Shown: positions 7,968 to 17,054, numbered from the stretch's first letter. The stretch is 64,000 nt of DNA from JAVVEH01 sp032251435 (GCA_032251435.1 JAVVEH010000005.1:65215-129214), one strand, 5' to 3'. Translations and numbers: made by a program. The notes: generated by a model from the sequence alone, not told the origin.

Positions 7968-9704
7968 ATGGTTACTTTGAAAATTAATAATCAAGCCGTG
8001 GCGGTGCCCGTCGGCACGACAATCCTTCACGCCGCCAGCGAACTCGGTATCGATGTTCCCACTCTCTGTCATTTGGAGGTGGACTGTCTCAAGGTCGAGC
8101 ATCAAGTCGGCTCCTGCCGGATCTGCGTGGTCGAAGTGGAAGGCCGTCCCAATTTGGCGCCGGCCTGTTGCACGCCGGTGACGGAAGGCATGGTGGTGAG
8201 AACCAACACGCTGCGGGCGATTAACGCCCGCCGCACCATGCTGGATCTGCTTCTTTCAGATCATCCTAAGGATTGTTTGACCTGTGAGCAAAACGGGAAC
8301 TGCAAACTTCAAAGTCTGGCGGCTGACTTCGGCCTTCATCACGTGTTATACAAAGGTGAAATGTCTGAGTATCCACTGGACATCTCCAACGAATCCATTG
8401 TCCGGGATCTGAACAAGTGCATCATGTGCCGTCGGTGCGAAACCGCCTGCAATGTGGTGCAGACCGTCGGCATCCTGTCCGGCATCGGCCGGGGATTCAA
8501 CGCGGTGGTGGGACCGACCGGCGGGCGGCCGCTGACGGACACCAAATGCGTGTTCTGCGGCCAATGCGTCGCCGCCTGTCCAGTTGGCGCCCTCACCGCT
8601 CTAAACCGCACGTACGATGTCTGGAAGGCCTTAAACGACCCGACTAAAACCGTGGTTGTGCAAACGGCGCCGGCAGTGCGTGTGGCCATTGGCGAATGCT
8701 TCGGCATGGAGCCCGGTTCCATCGCCACTGGCAAATTGGTTTCCGGTTTGCGCATGCTCGGTTTTGACCGTATTTTCGACACCGATTTCGCCGCCGACTT
8801 GACGATCATGGAGGAAACGACAGAGTTGATTGAGCGGGTGAAATCCGGCGAAAATCTGCCGATTCTCACTTCCTGCTGCCCGGGATGGGTGAAATTCTTC
8901 GAACACCAGTTTCCCGATTTGATCAACATTCCCTCCAGCGCCAAATCCCCTCAGCAAATGTTCGGAACCATCGCGAAAACGTTTTACGCGGAAAAGATTG
9001 GGGTCAAGCCTGAGGATATGGTCGTCGTGTCAGTCATGCCGTGCTTGGCCAAAAAATATGAAGCCGCGCGCGACGAGTTCAACGCCAGCGGCGCTCGCGA
9101 CGTGGATATCGTTATTTCCACGCGTGAACTCGGGGACATGTTTAAAGAGGCGGGAGTTAATTTCAACTCCTTAAAAGATGGCGACTATGATGATCCGCTG
9201 GGGGAATCCACCGGCGCCGCGGTTATTTTCGGAGCCAGTGGCGGGGTGTTGGAAGCCGCGTTGAGAACGGCCGCCGACTGGTTGACCGGTGAGGACCTGG
9301 AATCGGTTGATTTCGAAGCCGTCCGTGGCATGGAAGGCATTCGTGAGGCGACGGTCACTGTCGCCGATATGGATATAAAGGTCGCTGTCGCCTCCGGCTT
9401 GGGGAGCGCGCGGCGGTTGCTGGAAAATATCCGCTCCGGGAAAGCGACGTACCACGCGATTGAAATCATGGCCTGCCCGGGCGGGTGTTTGAATGGTGGC
9501 GGACAACCCTCCATCCATGGCAAAGATGATATTCTGGAAAAACGACGCGACGCGATTTACCGGGATGACAACGCCAACAGTGTGCGTAAATCACACGAGA
9601 ATCCGTCGATTATTAAACTCTACAAGGAGTTTTTGGGCGAGCCAGGCAGTCACAAGGCGCACGAGCTGCTGCACACAAAATATCTGGCTCGGAAAAATGT
9701 CTAA
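7968..9704 (+). CDS. hydA: [FeFe]-hydrogenase catalytic alpha subunit
   Basis: The catalytic subunit (578 residues) makes H2 from protons and electrons, or the reverse, at the H-cluster. N-terminal relay: a [2Fe-2S] domain (residues ~1-80), a His/Cys [4Fe-4S] domain ('DHPKDCLTCEQNGNCKLQ') and two [4Fe-4S] clusters ('CIMCRRCETAC', 'CVFCGQCVAAC'). H-cluster motifs are intact: L1 'TSCCPGW' (C303 proton-path Cys, C304 ligand), L2 'MPCLAKK' (C359) and L3 'MACPGGCLNGGGQP' (C503, C507). All are offset by exactly four from my recollection of Clostridium CpI. A small-subunit-like tail ('RDAIYRDD...HELLHTKYLA') ends the protein. With hydC and hydB it forms a group A3-like trimer. The maturases hydE, hydF and hydG are not in the window. 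Confidence 0.97.
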   Translation: MVTLKINNQAVAVPVGTTILHAASELGIDVPTLCHLEVDCLKVEHQVGSCRICVVEVEGRPNLAPACCTPVTEGMVVRTNTLRAINARRTMLDLLLSDHPKDCLTCEQNGNCKLQSLAADFGLHHVLYKGEMSEYPLDISNESIVRDLNKCIMCRRCETACNVVQTVGILSGIGRGFNAVVGPTGGRPLTDTKCVFCGQCVAACPVGALTALNRTYDVWKALNDPTKTVVVQTAPAVRVAIGECFGMEPGSIATGKLVSGLRMLGFDRIFDTDFAADLTIMEETTELIERVKSGENLPILTSCCPGWVKFFEHQFPDLINIPSSAKSPQQMFGTIAKTFYAEKIGVKPEDMVVVSVMPCLAKKYEAARDEFNASGARDVDIVISTRELGDMFKEAGVNFNSLKDGDYDDPLGESTGAAVIFGASGGVLEAALRTAADWLTGEDLESVDFEAVRGMEGIREATVTVADMDIKVAVASGLGSARRLLENIRSGKATYHAIEIMACPGGCLNGGGQPSIHGKDDILEKRRDAIYRDDNANSVRKSHENPSIIKLYKEFLGEPGSHKAHELLHTKYLARKNV

Positions 9705-9783
9705 GCCCGGCTGACTCACAGGATCTGTCCCGAACAAACGCTGGCTTAAACAGCCGACATTCCCAGAGGACGGCGGCGGGAAC

Positions 9784-10482
9784 TCAGCCCCTGCCGCTCG
9801 CCTCGGGTATTATGATGGCCCGCCAGTACTTCTCTCCATACGCCTTGATCGCGTAAGCGAAGAAAATACCCGAGAGCACATCAATACTGTAGTGAGCCCG
9901 GGACAGGAACAGAGCGGCGACGATCATCATCAGACAGGCCAGAAGGGCCGCCCGGTATCGGCGGTCCGCGGCGAGCACAAAGAACATCCAACTGATGCCC
10001 GTGTGCCCGGATGGATACACCCCCAGCTCATAATTGGAAAAGCCGTTAAACAGCCCGCCGGTGCCGTCAAACATCGGGGGATTGCCAAATGGCGTAAGCA
10101 CAATGAAGGCGCCTCTGACAAGATGGAAGGCGCCGCACAGAATAAGGAACAAGGGCACCTGCCTGTACTTCCGCCGGTGCGCCACATAGATGACGAAGAC
10201 AAGCGTGGAAAGCAGAGAGGCGAAGTCGTACATGTAATCGATATCCCAAAGGGGAATGTTATCAAGAATCATGTCGGACAATACCGGAAGGCTCTTGCCG
10301 TGGCTGATATACGCGTACAGGTACGCCTGAGACATGTAATTCAGACGAATGCCGGCGAATAACACCGCCAGACCGGCGTAGAACCGCCAGCTCCGCACCA
10401 GCGTCAGCCCACCCCCGAGCATGTCGGTGAGTATATTCTTGGCAGCGGTGACACGGGTTACAGACATATTAGAACTCGCCAT
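9784..10482 (-). CDS. PAP2-like membrane phosphatase
   Basis: An integral membrane protein of 232 residues with about six hydrophobic segments. Two phosphatase signatures of the PAP2 superfamily are seen: 'YPSGHTG' and 'SRAHYSIDVLSG' (the second and third motif His residues and the Asp). It probably removes a phosphate or head group from a lipid or lipid-linked substrate; the C-terminal motif arrangement is also like PAP2_C/sphingomyelin-synthase-type enzymes. The exact substrate is unknown. The ATG lies inside the upstream glycosyltransferase gene (14-bp overlap), so they are translationally coupled, which suggests a shared role in glycolipid metabolism. A second in-frame ATG five codons later is an alternative start. 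Confidence 0.75.
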   Translation of the reverse strand: MASSNMSVTRVTAAKNILTDMLGGGLTLVRSWRFYAGLAVLFAGIRLNYMSQAYLYAYISHGKSLPVLSDMILDNIPLWDIDYMYDFASLLSTLVFVIYVAHRRKYRQVPLFLILCGAFHLVRGAFIVLTPFGNPPMFDGTGGLFNGFSNYELGVYPSGHTGISWMFFVLAADRRYRAALLACLMMIVAALFLSRAHYSIDVLSGIFFAYAIKAYGEKYWRAIIIPEASGRG

Positions 10483-11221
10483 AGTTATAGGTGATGTCTT
10501 CTTTGTAAATTTCCCGGCCAGTCAGCATCCGCCGCAGATGACAACCGATATATTTGGCCATGATCCGGGTGGAGCCCTCATGCCGCGCGCGGCGGTCAGA
10601 TGTGTGAAAAGGCTTAGAAAGAATGCGGAAACGAAATCCCTTTTTTCTCGCCATTTTGATGTAGTGGCAATCTTCACATATACCAATGCGCTCATCGAAT
10701 CCCCCCACCGCCTCATGGACCGCCGGCGTGGAAAACAGACAAGCGCCGTAGCCGCAGGCGTAGAACGGATTTAAAAGCCGCATCGCGGTGTTTAGAAATA
10801 GCGACCCCGCGTCCGACAGCGCCGACTTCTCCTGTATCCGTAAAGGACATGTGGCCACATCCGTCCGGTGGCGGTCAAGCTGGGCGGTCGTCTCCGCGAG
10901 AAATGTCGGTGTCAAGACGGTGTCCGCGTCCAGAAACAGAAAACGCCCGCCCGTCGCGGCTTCCGCGCCCCGGTTTCGACCAAACCCGGGCCCCATCGCT
11001 TTCGCCAGCTTAAGATAGTGGAACGAGGGCAGCTTGTCCGCATACGCCCGGGCGACAGTTTCGGTCGCGTCGGTACTGGCGCTGTCCACGATGATGACCT
11101 CGAAACGGGTGTCCGTCTGGCGGGAAAGCGAGTCCAGTGTCTGAGGCAGATATTTTTCCTCATTATACGCGATGACGATGACGCTGAGAAACTGCGAGGA
11201 CAATGTCGGAACATGAAGCAA
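10469..11221 (-). CDS. Glycosyltransferase family 2
   Basis: A 250-residue GT-A fold enzyme that transfers a sugar from a nucleotide-sugar donor. It shows the N-terminal 'LSVIVIAYNEEKYLPQTLDSL' strand-helix, 'DSASTDAT', the metal/donor-binding DxD as 'LFLDADTVL', and the acceptor-side 'ERIGICEDCHYIKMARK' ED motif. There are no transmembrane helices apart from a weak hydrophobic patch, so it is likely peripheral on the cytoplasmic membrane. The start is TTG at 11219-11221 with a strong GGAGGGG ribosome-binding site six bases upstream; no in-frame ATG is better placed. It overlaps the PAP2-like gene downstream by 14 bp. Confidence 0.88.
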   Translation of the reverse strand: MLHVPTLSSQFLSVIVIAYNEEKYLPQTLDSLSRQTDTRFEVIIVDSASTDATETVARAYADKLPSFHYLKLAKAMGPGFGRNRGAEAATGGRFLFLDADTVLTPTFLAETTAQLDRHRTDVATCPLRIQEKSALSDAGSLFLNTAMRLLNPFYACGYGACLFSTPAVHEAVGGFDERIGICEDCHYIKMARKKGFRFRILSKPFHTSDRRARHEGSTRIMAKYIGCHLRRMLTGREIYKEDITYNYGEF

Positions 11222-11457
11222 TGATTACCCCTCCGTGGAAGCGTCACATAACCCGGTGACTAAAAAAAACAGTCGGGAAACATATCCTCCCAATGGCTTA
11301 AATCAACTACTTAAAGAAGGAATCGGCCGGGGTATGGGCACGTATGGAATGAAATTAATCGGGGAGACCTACCTGGGAGGCGCGGTGTCGTTCGCAAGCT
11401 CCCCGTAAACGGGAACAATCTTCAAGCTGACGCTGCCCCGCCAGTCCACCGCCGCTT

Positions 11458-11898
11458 TCACGGGGACCACTCAACCACATTCTGAAAGGCTGTGACCAGG
11501 ATGTATTTTTCCACTTTCAGCCGCATCATGGCCGATGTCGCGGAGGTGACGAAATCCGTCAGTTGGGGATGACGCTTGAGGAAAGCCGCCTGGGCCGCCG
11601 CGCGGATGCCAGCGGGACATTCGCCGGCGGTGCCAAGCGCCGAAACCGCGGCCGCGGTGAAAAAATCATCCGGACGATGAGCGCGTGAGTCAACCAGAAG
11701 ACTGGCCTGCGGATGGCGGACAAGATTGGCGTATTTCCGCGTCGCCCGCGTAGTGGTGAAATAGATTTCAGAGAGATCTTCACGGACGGCGAATCCAACC
11801 AGACTGGGATAAGGATAAGACGCCAAGCTGGTGGCGAGCACACCAAGGGACTGTCCGAAGAGAAGGTTCTTTAACTCATCAACACATGCTGAAGTCAT
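11458..11898 (-). CDS. Pyridoxamine 5'-phosphate oxidase-like (FMN split-barrel) protein
   Basis: A 146-residue protein of the FMN-binding split-barrel superfamily. Visible features are 'LGVLATSLASYPYPSLVGFAVREDLSEIYFTTTRATRKYANLVRHPQASLLVDSR', the usual barrel strands with the 'TRKYANL..HPQASLLVD' phosphate-binding part. Members bind FMN, F420 or heme; the substrate is unknown. The ATG at 11896-11898 is chosen: it has AGGTG six bases upstream, while an upstream ATG at 11928 lies inside the ppdK terminator stem and is unlikely. It is transcribed separately from ppdK, or by read-through. Confidence 0.72.
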   Translation of the reverse strand: MTSACVDELKNLLFGQSLGVLATSLASYPYPSLVGFAVREDLSEIYFTTTRATRKYANLVRHPQASLLVDSRAHRPDDFFTAAAVSALGTAGECPAGIRAAAQAAFLKRHPQLTDFVTSATSAMMRLKVEKYILVTAFQNVVEWSP

Positions 11899-11909
11899 TG
11901 ACACACCTG

Positions 11910-11945
11910 AAAAAAACAGGGCGGACACGTTCGCCGTGTCCGCCC
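11910..11945 (-). terminator. Rho-independent terminator of ppdK
   Basis: A perfect 10-bp GC-rich stem (GGGCGGACAC / GTGTCCGCCC, 11919-11928 with 11936-11945), 7-nt loop, and on the minus strand a run of seven T. It is 35 bp past the ppdK stop and just upstream of the next gene's ribosome-binding site. A textbook intrinsic terminator. Confidence 0.92.
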
Positions 11946-11979
11946 CGCGCGCCTGAGCGCGTTTTATTTTGGAGCCTTG

Positions 11980-14667
11980 TCAGACGAGAGCGGCCTGAGC
12001 GGCGGCCAGACGCGCGACAGGCACACGATAAGGCGAGCAACTGACATAGTTCAAGCCGACCTGGTGGCAGAAGCCCACCGTCTTAGGCTCGCCGCCATGC
12101 TCACCACAAATACCCAGTTTGATGTCCGGACGGGTTGAGCGCCCCAGTTCCACAGCCATTTTGACCAGTTTGCCGACACCCGTCTGGTCCAAAACTTCAA
12201 ACGGATCGTAGTCGTAGAAGGCTTTGTCGGTGTCTTCCACATACGGCTTCAGGAACCGGGCGGAGTCGTCACGGCTGAAGCCGCAGGTCATCTGGGTCAG
12301 GTCGTTCGTTCCGAAACTGAAGAATTCGGCATTCTTGGCGATTTCGTCAGCGGTCAAGGCCGCGCGCGGCACTTCGATCATGGTGCCGATCTTGTAGTTC
12401 ACCTTGACGGTGACGCTGCCAAGCACCTCGTCAATCACTTCTTGAGCGGCGGCCTTGCAAAAATCGAATTCTTTCACATGGCCGACCAACGGAATCATGA
12501 TTTCGGGTTCAACGGCCTGACCTGATTTAGCGACCTCAACGGCCGCTTCCATAATCGCCCGGACCTGCATCTTGAGAATTTCAGGATAAACCACCGCCAG
12601 ACGGCAGCCACGGAACCCGAGCATCGGATTAAATTCATGCAGGGACTCGACTGCGGCTTTGACGTGTTCAACCGATATGCCCAATTGCTCCGCGACTTCC
12701 TGCTGGCCTTTCGTGTCGTGCGGCAGGAATTCATGCAGCGGCGGATCCAGAAGGCGGATCGTTCCCGGGCGGCCGTCCAACGCCTTAAAGATGCCGATGA
12801 AGTCACTCCTCTGAATCGGCAGCAGTTTGGCCAGGGCGGCTTCACGCTCTTCAAGCGTTTTGGCCAGAATCATTTCGCGCATGGCGACGATCCGGTCACC
12901 CTCAAAGAACATGTGCTCGGTCCGGCAAAGCCCAATCCCTTCAGCCCCGAATTTGACGGCCATTTCAGCATCATGGGGCGTGTCGGCGTTCGTGCGGACA
13001 TTCAGAGTCCGCAGCTCATCGACAAAGCTCATGAATTCCGCGTAATTCTGGTAAAGGCGGGACGCGTCGGCCGACATCTCACCGTTCAGAACCTGAACGA
13101 TTTCAGAGGGTTTGACCGGTATGTCGGCATTGTAGACCTGACCAGTGAAGCCGTCAATGGCGATAATATCGCCCTGATGAATCGTCGCGCCGTCAATGGT
13201 CATCTGCTTTTTCGCGTAATTGACAATGATCTCACCGGCGCCGGCGACGCAGGGACACCCCATGCCGCGGGCCACGACGGCCGCATGGGATGTCATACCG
13301 CCACGGGCGGTCAAAATCCCCTGAGCCACCGCCATGCCACCGATATCTTCAGGACTGGTCTCGATGCGGACAAGAATAACTTTCTCGCCCTTGGCGGCCC
13401 ATTCTTCGGCTTCGTCAGCGGTGAAAACGACTTTCCCGCAGGCGCCGCCCGGGCTGGCGTTCAGCCCCTTGGTGACCGATTGGGCTCGGGCGATCGCTTC
13501 AGAATCCAGAACCGGGGCGAACAACTTGCCGAATTCGCCGACCGGGACGCGGCTGACCGCTTCTTCTTTCGTGATCAGTCCTTCATCAACCATCTCGACC
13601 TGCGTGCGCAGCCAACTGAAGACAGTCCGCTTGCCGTTACGGGTCTGCAGCATGTACAGCTTGCCTTCCTGGATGGTGAACTCCAAGTCCTGCATGTCTT
13701 TGTAATGCTGTTCAAGCGTTTCACGGATGCCGACCAGCTGCTCGTAAACCTCGCGGTTGACATCGGCCAGCGTGTCAATCGTCAGCGGCGTGCGGATACC
13801 GGCGACGACATCCTCGCCCTGGGCGTTCATCAAGTATTCACCGTAGAACATGTTCTCACCGGTGGAGGGGTCACGGGTAAAAGCGACACCGGTCCCGGAT
13901 GTGTCACCCATATTTCCGAAGACCATGGCCTGAACATTCACCGCGGTGCCGAGAAGGCCGCGGATATCATTCATTTGCCGGTATTTAATCGCCCGGGGAT
14001 TGTCCCAGGAGTTAAAAACAGCGTTGATGGCCAGAAACAACTGTTCGGTGGGATCGGTGGGGAAATCAGAGCCAATCGCTTTCTTGTACACGTCACGGTA
14101 GCGGGACGCGACTTCAGCCAGATCATCAGCGTCCAAATCGGTGTCGTTGGCGACCCCTTTCTCATCTTTCACAGCCTGTAAAGCGGCTTCAAAATCATGG
14201 TGCGGAACATCCATCACCACGTCACCAAACATCTGCATGAACCGGCGGCAGCTGTCCCAGGCGAAGCGGGCGTTTCCCGTTTTCTTGATAATGCCTTCAA
14301 CGGCGGCGGGGCTCATGCCCAAATTCAAAACTGTGTCCATCATGCCGGGCATGGACACCGCGGCGCCGGAGCGCACGGAGACAAGCAGGGGATTCTCGGG
14401 GTCGCCAAATTTGGCGCCCATGACATCTTCCAGCTTCCTCATGTTTTCCAACACCTGCTCCCGTAACCCTTCGGGATACTGGTGATTGTTGGCGCTGTAA
14501 TACCCGCACGTTTCCGTGCTGATCGTGAAACCGGGGGGGACGGGAAGTCCGATACTGGTCATTTCCGCCAGATTGGCGCCCTTGCCGCCGAGTAGTTCCT
14601 TGTGCGAGGCGTCAGCTTCAGCCGTGCCGCCGCCAAAGAAATAAACATATTTGGTCGATGCCATCAT
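11980..14667 (-). CDS. ppdK: Pyruvate, phosphate dikinase
   Basis: A cytoplasmic enzyme of 895 residues that reversibly makes phosphoenolpyruvate, AMP and PPi from pyruvate, ATP and Pi; in anaerobes it often runs in the glycolytic direction with PPi. Domains are an N-terminal ATP-grasp ('YVYFFGGGTAEADASHKELLGGKGANLAEM'), the swivelling phosphohistidine domain with 'GGMTSHAAVVARGMG' (catalytic H461), and the C-terminal PEP/pyruvate TIM barrel ('GTIRLLDPPLHEFLP', 'FFSFGTNDLTQMTCGFSRDD', 'KLGICGEHGG'). Length fits bacterial PPDK. AAGGAGCG precedes two consecutive ATGs; the second has the better spacing. A perfect terminator follows. The gene may share a transcript with the small basic protein upstream. 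Confidence 0.97.
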   Translation of the reverse strand: MMASTKYVYFFGGGTAEADASHKELLGGKGANLAEMTSIGLPVPPGFTISTETCGYYSANNHQYPEGLREQVLENMRKLEDVMGAKFGDPENPLLVSVRSGAAVSMPGMMDTVLNLGMSPAAVEGIIKKTGNARFAWDSCRRFMQMFGDVVMDVPHHDFEAALQAVKDEKGVANDTDLDADDLAEVASRYRDVYKKAIGSDFPTDPTEQLFLAINAVFNSWDNPRAIKYRQMNDIRGLLGTAVNVQAMVFGNMGDTSGTGVAFTRDPSTGENMFYGEYLMNAQGEDVVAGIRTPLTIDTLADVNREVYEQLVGIRETLEQHYKDMQDLEFTIQEGKLYMLQTRNGKRTVFSWLRTQVEMVDEGLITKEEAVSRVPVGEFGKLFAPVLDSEAIARAQSVTKGLNASPGGACGKVVFTADEAEEWAAKGEKVILVRIETSPEDIGGMAVAQGILTARGGMTSHAAVVARGMGCPCVAGAGEIIVNYAKKQMTIDGATIHQGDIIAIDGFTGQVYNADIPVKPSEIVQVLNGEMSADASRLYQNYAEFMSFVDELRTLNVRTNADTPHDAEMAVKFGAEGIGLCRTEHMFFEGDRIVAMREMILAKTLEEREAALAKLLPIQRSDFIGIFKALDGRPGTIRLLDPPLHEFLPHDTKGQQEVAEQLGISVEHVKAAVESLHEFNPMLGFRGCRLAVVYPEILKMQVRAIMEAAVEVAKSGQAVEPEIMIPLVGHVKEFDFCKAAAQEVIDEVLGSVTVKVNYKIGTMIEVPRAALTADEIAKNAEFFSFGTNDLTQMTCGFSRDDSARFLKPYVEDTDKAFYDYDPFEVLDQTGVGKLVKMAVELGRSTRPDIKLGICGEHGGEPKTVGFCHQVGLNYVSCSPYRVPVARLAAAQAALV

Positions 14668-14769
14668 TCGCTCCTTCTTGTGAATCTGTCTCGTGGCGCC
14701 CGCCGCGGAACACGCGTGAGAATGATCTCCGCCCCGGCGGCAAGCTGATTACATGTCACCTTGAACCGG

Positions 14770-14877
14770 TTATTTCTTGCCGGCTTTTTTAATCGCGGTA
14801 CGAACAGCGGCTTTCAAACGTTGCTTACGTAATTTGCGCCGAACGCGTTTTTGAACTTTATTGTACTGCTGGCTCAT
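14770..14877 (-). CDS. 35-residue Lys/Arg-rich protein of unknown function
   Basis: A very small, strongly basic protein (MSQQYNKVQKRVRRKLRKQR, then LKAAVRTAIKKAGKK). The start ATG at 14875-14877 has an AGAGGT ribosome-binding site six bases upstream. A longer in-frame reading from 15054 would absorb the leader and looks non-coding. The tail 'RTAIKKA' is reminiscent of one helix of ribosomal protein S20, but the protein is far shorter, so I do not assign it. The charge suggests RNA or ribosome binding (inference). An ~160-nt leader with a 7-bp complementary pair (14986-14992 with 15018-15024) and a TATATT box at 15043-15048 precede it. ppdK lies 102 bp downstream with no terminator between. 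Confidence 0.65.
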   Translation of the reverse strand: MSQQYNKVQKRVRRKLRKQRLKAAVRTAIKKAGKK

Positions 14878-15042
14878 GAAAAGACCTCTTTCATATACTG
14901 ATTTCACAACGTTCCAACCTGAATGTCCCACACCGCGTGAACACAACCAGGCGACCGCGGCTTGTCTCCGGACACACACAAGAAACGGTGGCTTTGCAGA
15001 CGTGAAACCGCCCTCAGGCCACCGGCAGAGAAACAAGCGCTG

Positions 15043-15048
15043 AATATA
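15043..15048 (-). promoter_or_regulatory. Candidate -10 box for the small basic protein / ppdK transcript
   Basis: The minus strand reads TATATT here, the same hexamer as in the rpmH promoter. No good -35 lies 16-18 bp upstream (TCGCTT is poor). Transcription would start near 15036 and give a long leader of about 160 nt. Confidence 0.35.
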
Positions 15049-15123
15049 GCTCACTTTTCAGGTTAAGCGAATAAGGCGCCAGCGGTTCGATGTAAAAAAA
15101 CAGAGACAGGCCAAACCGGTTTG

Positions 15124-16110
15124 TCACCCATCCACCAAGTCCAGCGCCATGTCAATAATTTTTTCAACGGACGGCAACGCGGCGGCTTCCAAAAGAGGAC
15201 TGGCGGAAATGGGGATATCCGGCAATGTCAGCCGATGAACGGGAGCCGCCAGGCAGTCATACGCGCGTTCAAACACACGGCAGGCGATCTCCGCGGCCAC
15301 CCCCCCCGTTCGGACGGCCTCCTCAACAATCATCAACCGGCCCGTTTTTTTCACCGACGCGACCACCGCTTCCATGTCCATGGGAACCAAGGTGCGCAGA
15401 TCAAGCGCGTCGGCGTACACGCCGAGTTTTTCCAGTTCCAGGGCGGCGCCATCCACCAACGCCGCCATCCACGACCAGGCCACGATGGTGATGTCCTCAC
15501 CGTCGCACATCTTTCTCGCTTGTCCGAACGGCACGGTTAAATCGGGATTTTCAGGAACCTCGTCCCGCGTCGGATAAAGCATTTTGTGCTCCATGAAAAA
15601 CACCGGATCGGGGTCTCGGATGGCGCTTTTCAGCAGGCCTTTCGCATCAGCCGGCGTGCTCGGACAGACGATCTTGATTCCCGGACTATGCAAGAGCCAG
15701 GCCTCCAGATTTTGCGAGTGCGTCGGGCCATAGCAACGGCCGGCGCCGCCCGGGGCGCGGATAACCAGCGGGCAACCGGCCTGCTCACCGAAGACATAAC
15801 GCAACTTGCCGGCCATGTTTAACAATTGATCAGCGACCAAGGGCAAAAAATCCATGAACATCAATTCCACCACCGGACGGGTCCCCGTCATGGCGGCTCC
15901 GATGGCCAGCCCCGTGAATCCGGGTTCTGAAATAGGCGTGTTGACAACCCGTTCCCGGCCAAACTGATCCAACAACCCGCGGGTGACTCCGAAGGCGCCC
16001 CCGTATTCAGCGATATCCTCGCCCATGAGAAACACCGTCTCATCCCGAGCCATTTCCTCCGCCAGGGCTTCTCTCAGCGCGTCCGTGTAGCTAATCACCC
16101 GCTCACTCAT
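15124..16110 (-). CDS. Pyruvate/acetoin dehydrogenase E1 component, beta subunit
   Basis: A protein of 328 residues that forms the transketolase-like pyrimidine half of the thiamine-diphosphate E1 heterotetramer (alpha2-beta2) and, with the alpha subunit, decarboxylates a 2-oxo acid (or acetoin) and hands the acyl group to E2 lipoate. Recognisable are 'SYTDALREALAEEMARDETVFLMGEDIAEYGG', 'TPISEPGFTGLAIGAA', 'GPTHSQNLEAWLLHSPGIKIVCPSTPADAKGLLK' and the C-terminal domain 'ALDLRTLVPMD'. Length is normal. It starts inside the stop of the alpha gene (ATGA overlap), so alpha is upstream in one operon. No E2 or E3 gene is nearby; substrate (pyruvate versus acetoin or branched-chain acids) cannot be fixed from sequence alone. 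Confidence 0.9.
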   Translation of the reverse strand: MSERVISYTDALREALAEEMARDETVFLMGEDIAEYGGAFGVTRGLLDQFGRERVVNTPISEPGFTGLAIGAAMTGTRPVVELMFMDFLPLVADQLLNMAGKLRYVFGEQAGCPLVIRAPGGAGRCYGPTHSQNLEAWLLHSPGIKIVCPSTPADAKGLLKSAIRDPDPVFFMEHKMLYPTRDEVPENPDLTVPFGQARKMCDGEDITIVAWSWMAALVDGAALELEKLGVYADALDLRTLVPMDMEAVVASVKKTGRLMIVEEAVRTGGVAAEIACRVFERAYDCLAAPVHRLTLPDIPISASPLLEAAALPSVEKIIDMALDLVDG

Positions 16111-17054
16111 GCGAACACCCCCCGCTCTAAATCCGCCACATCAGGGTAAGGACTGTTTTTGGCGAAGGCGACAGCCTGAGCCACTTGCTCTTCGACATCC
16201 CTGACCAGATCCGCGTCCGCTGGCTCATCAAGCAGTCCCCGGGCGGTCAGGACCGCTTTGTATCTGACAATGGGACAGACCTTCCGGGCCGCCGCCTCCT
16301 CGCCGCGGCTCCGATACCGCCGCGGATCACCCCGGGAATGGCCGCTCAGCCGATACGTTTTACATTCCAGCAAGGTGGGTCCCCGCCCCGACAGCGCTCG
16401 TTCCCGCGCCAACCCGACGGCCGCCGTGACCGCTTCAACATCATTGCCGTCGACGACTTCGCCCGGAAATCCATAGCCCGCGGCGCGGACAGCCAGGTCG
16501 GGCACGCCCGCCGCCGCGGCGACAGGCGTGGACATGGCGTACTGATTATTCTCACAAACAAACACGACCGGCAGACACCAGACCGCCGCTAAATTCATAG
16601 CCTCATGGCATGTCCCCTGATTAGCCGCGCCATCACCGAAAAAACAGACCGCGACACGGTCGCGTTTTAGATATTTGGCGCTGAAAGCGGCCCCGACGGC
16701 GGTGGGGATATTGCCACCGGTGATGCCGTTGCCACCCAAAAACCCAATGCCGTAATCAGCCATTAACTGGCTGCCTCCGCGACCGCCGGAATAACCGGTG
16801 GCTTTGCCGAAGAATTCCGCCATCATCCGGCCCGGATCCCCTCCCCTGGCCAGAAAATGACCATGCCCACGATGATTGCTGGTGATCATGTCGCCGGGTC
16901 CCAATGCGGCGCAGACACCGACCGGCACCGCTTCCTGCCCGGTGGATGGGTGGGTGGTCCCCTTCACATCCCCCTGGGAAAACAGACGCTCGATCGTCTC
17001 TTCAAAACGTCGAATTAAGACCATCATTCGATAGTTTTCAAGCTCGTTCTTCAC
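16107..17054 (-). CDS. Pyruvate/acetoin dehydrogenase E1 component, alpha subunit
   Basis: A protein of 315 residues that binds the diphosphate of thiamine diphosphate through Mg2+. The TPP motif spans residues ~140-170: 'GDGAANQGTCHEAMNLA' through 'ENN' (N169, N170). Also seen are 'HRGHGHFLARGGD' and the phosphorylation-loop region 'TYRLSGHSRGDPRRYRS'. The compact size is like acetoin or type-1 PDH E1-alpha. The start is GTG (17052-17054) with AAGGA seven bases upstream. A possible promoter lies upstream (TTGTTT, 16 bp, TAAACT). It is first in a two-gene operon with E1 beta. Confidence 0.9.
   Translation of the reverse strand: MKNELENYRMMVLIRRFEETIERLFSQGDVKGTTHPSTGQEAVPVGVCAALGPGDMITSNHRGHGHFLARGGDPGRMMAEFFGKATGYSGGRGGSQLMADYGIGFLGGNGITGGNIPTAVGAAFSAKYLKRDRVAVCFFGDGAANQGTCHEAMNLAAVWCLPVVFVCENNQYAMSTPVAAAAGVPDLAVRAAGYGFPGEVVDGNDVEAVTAAVGLARERALSGRGPTLLECKTYRLSGHSRGDPRRYRSRGEEAAARKVCPIVRYKAVLTARGLLDEPADADLVRDVEEQVAQAVAFAKNSPYPDVADLERGVFA

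Noticed and set aside
12637..14181. Long open frame (514 codons) on the plus strand opposite ppdK
   Set aside because: It is fully antisense to a highly conserved enzyme gene; its translation has no family features and arises from codon bias on the opposite strand.
14770..14877. Calling the 35-residue protein ribosomal S20 or S21
   Set aside because: Only a short helix resembles S20 and the length is far below either protein, so the name would mislead.
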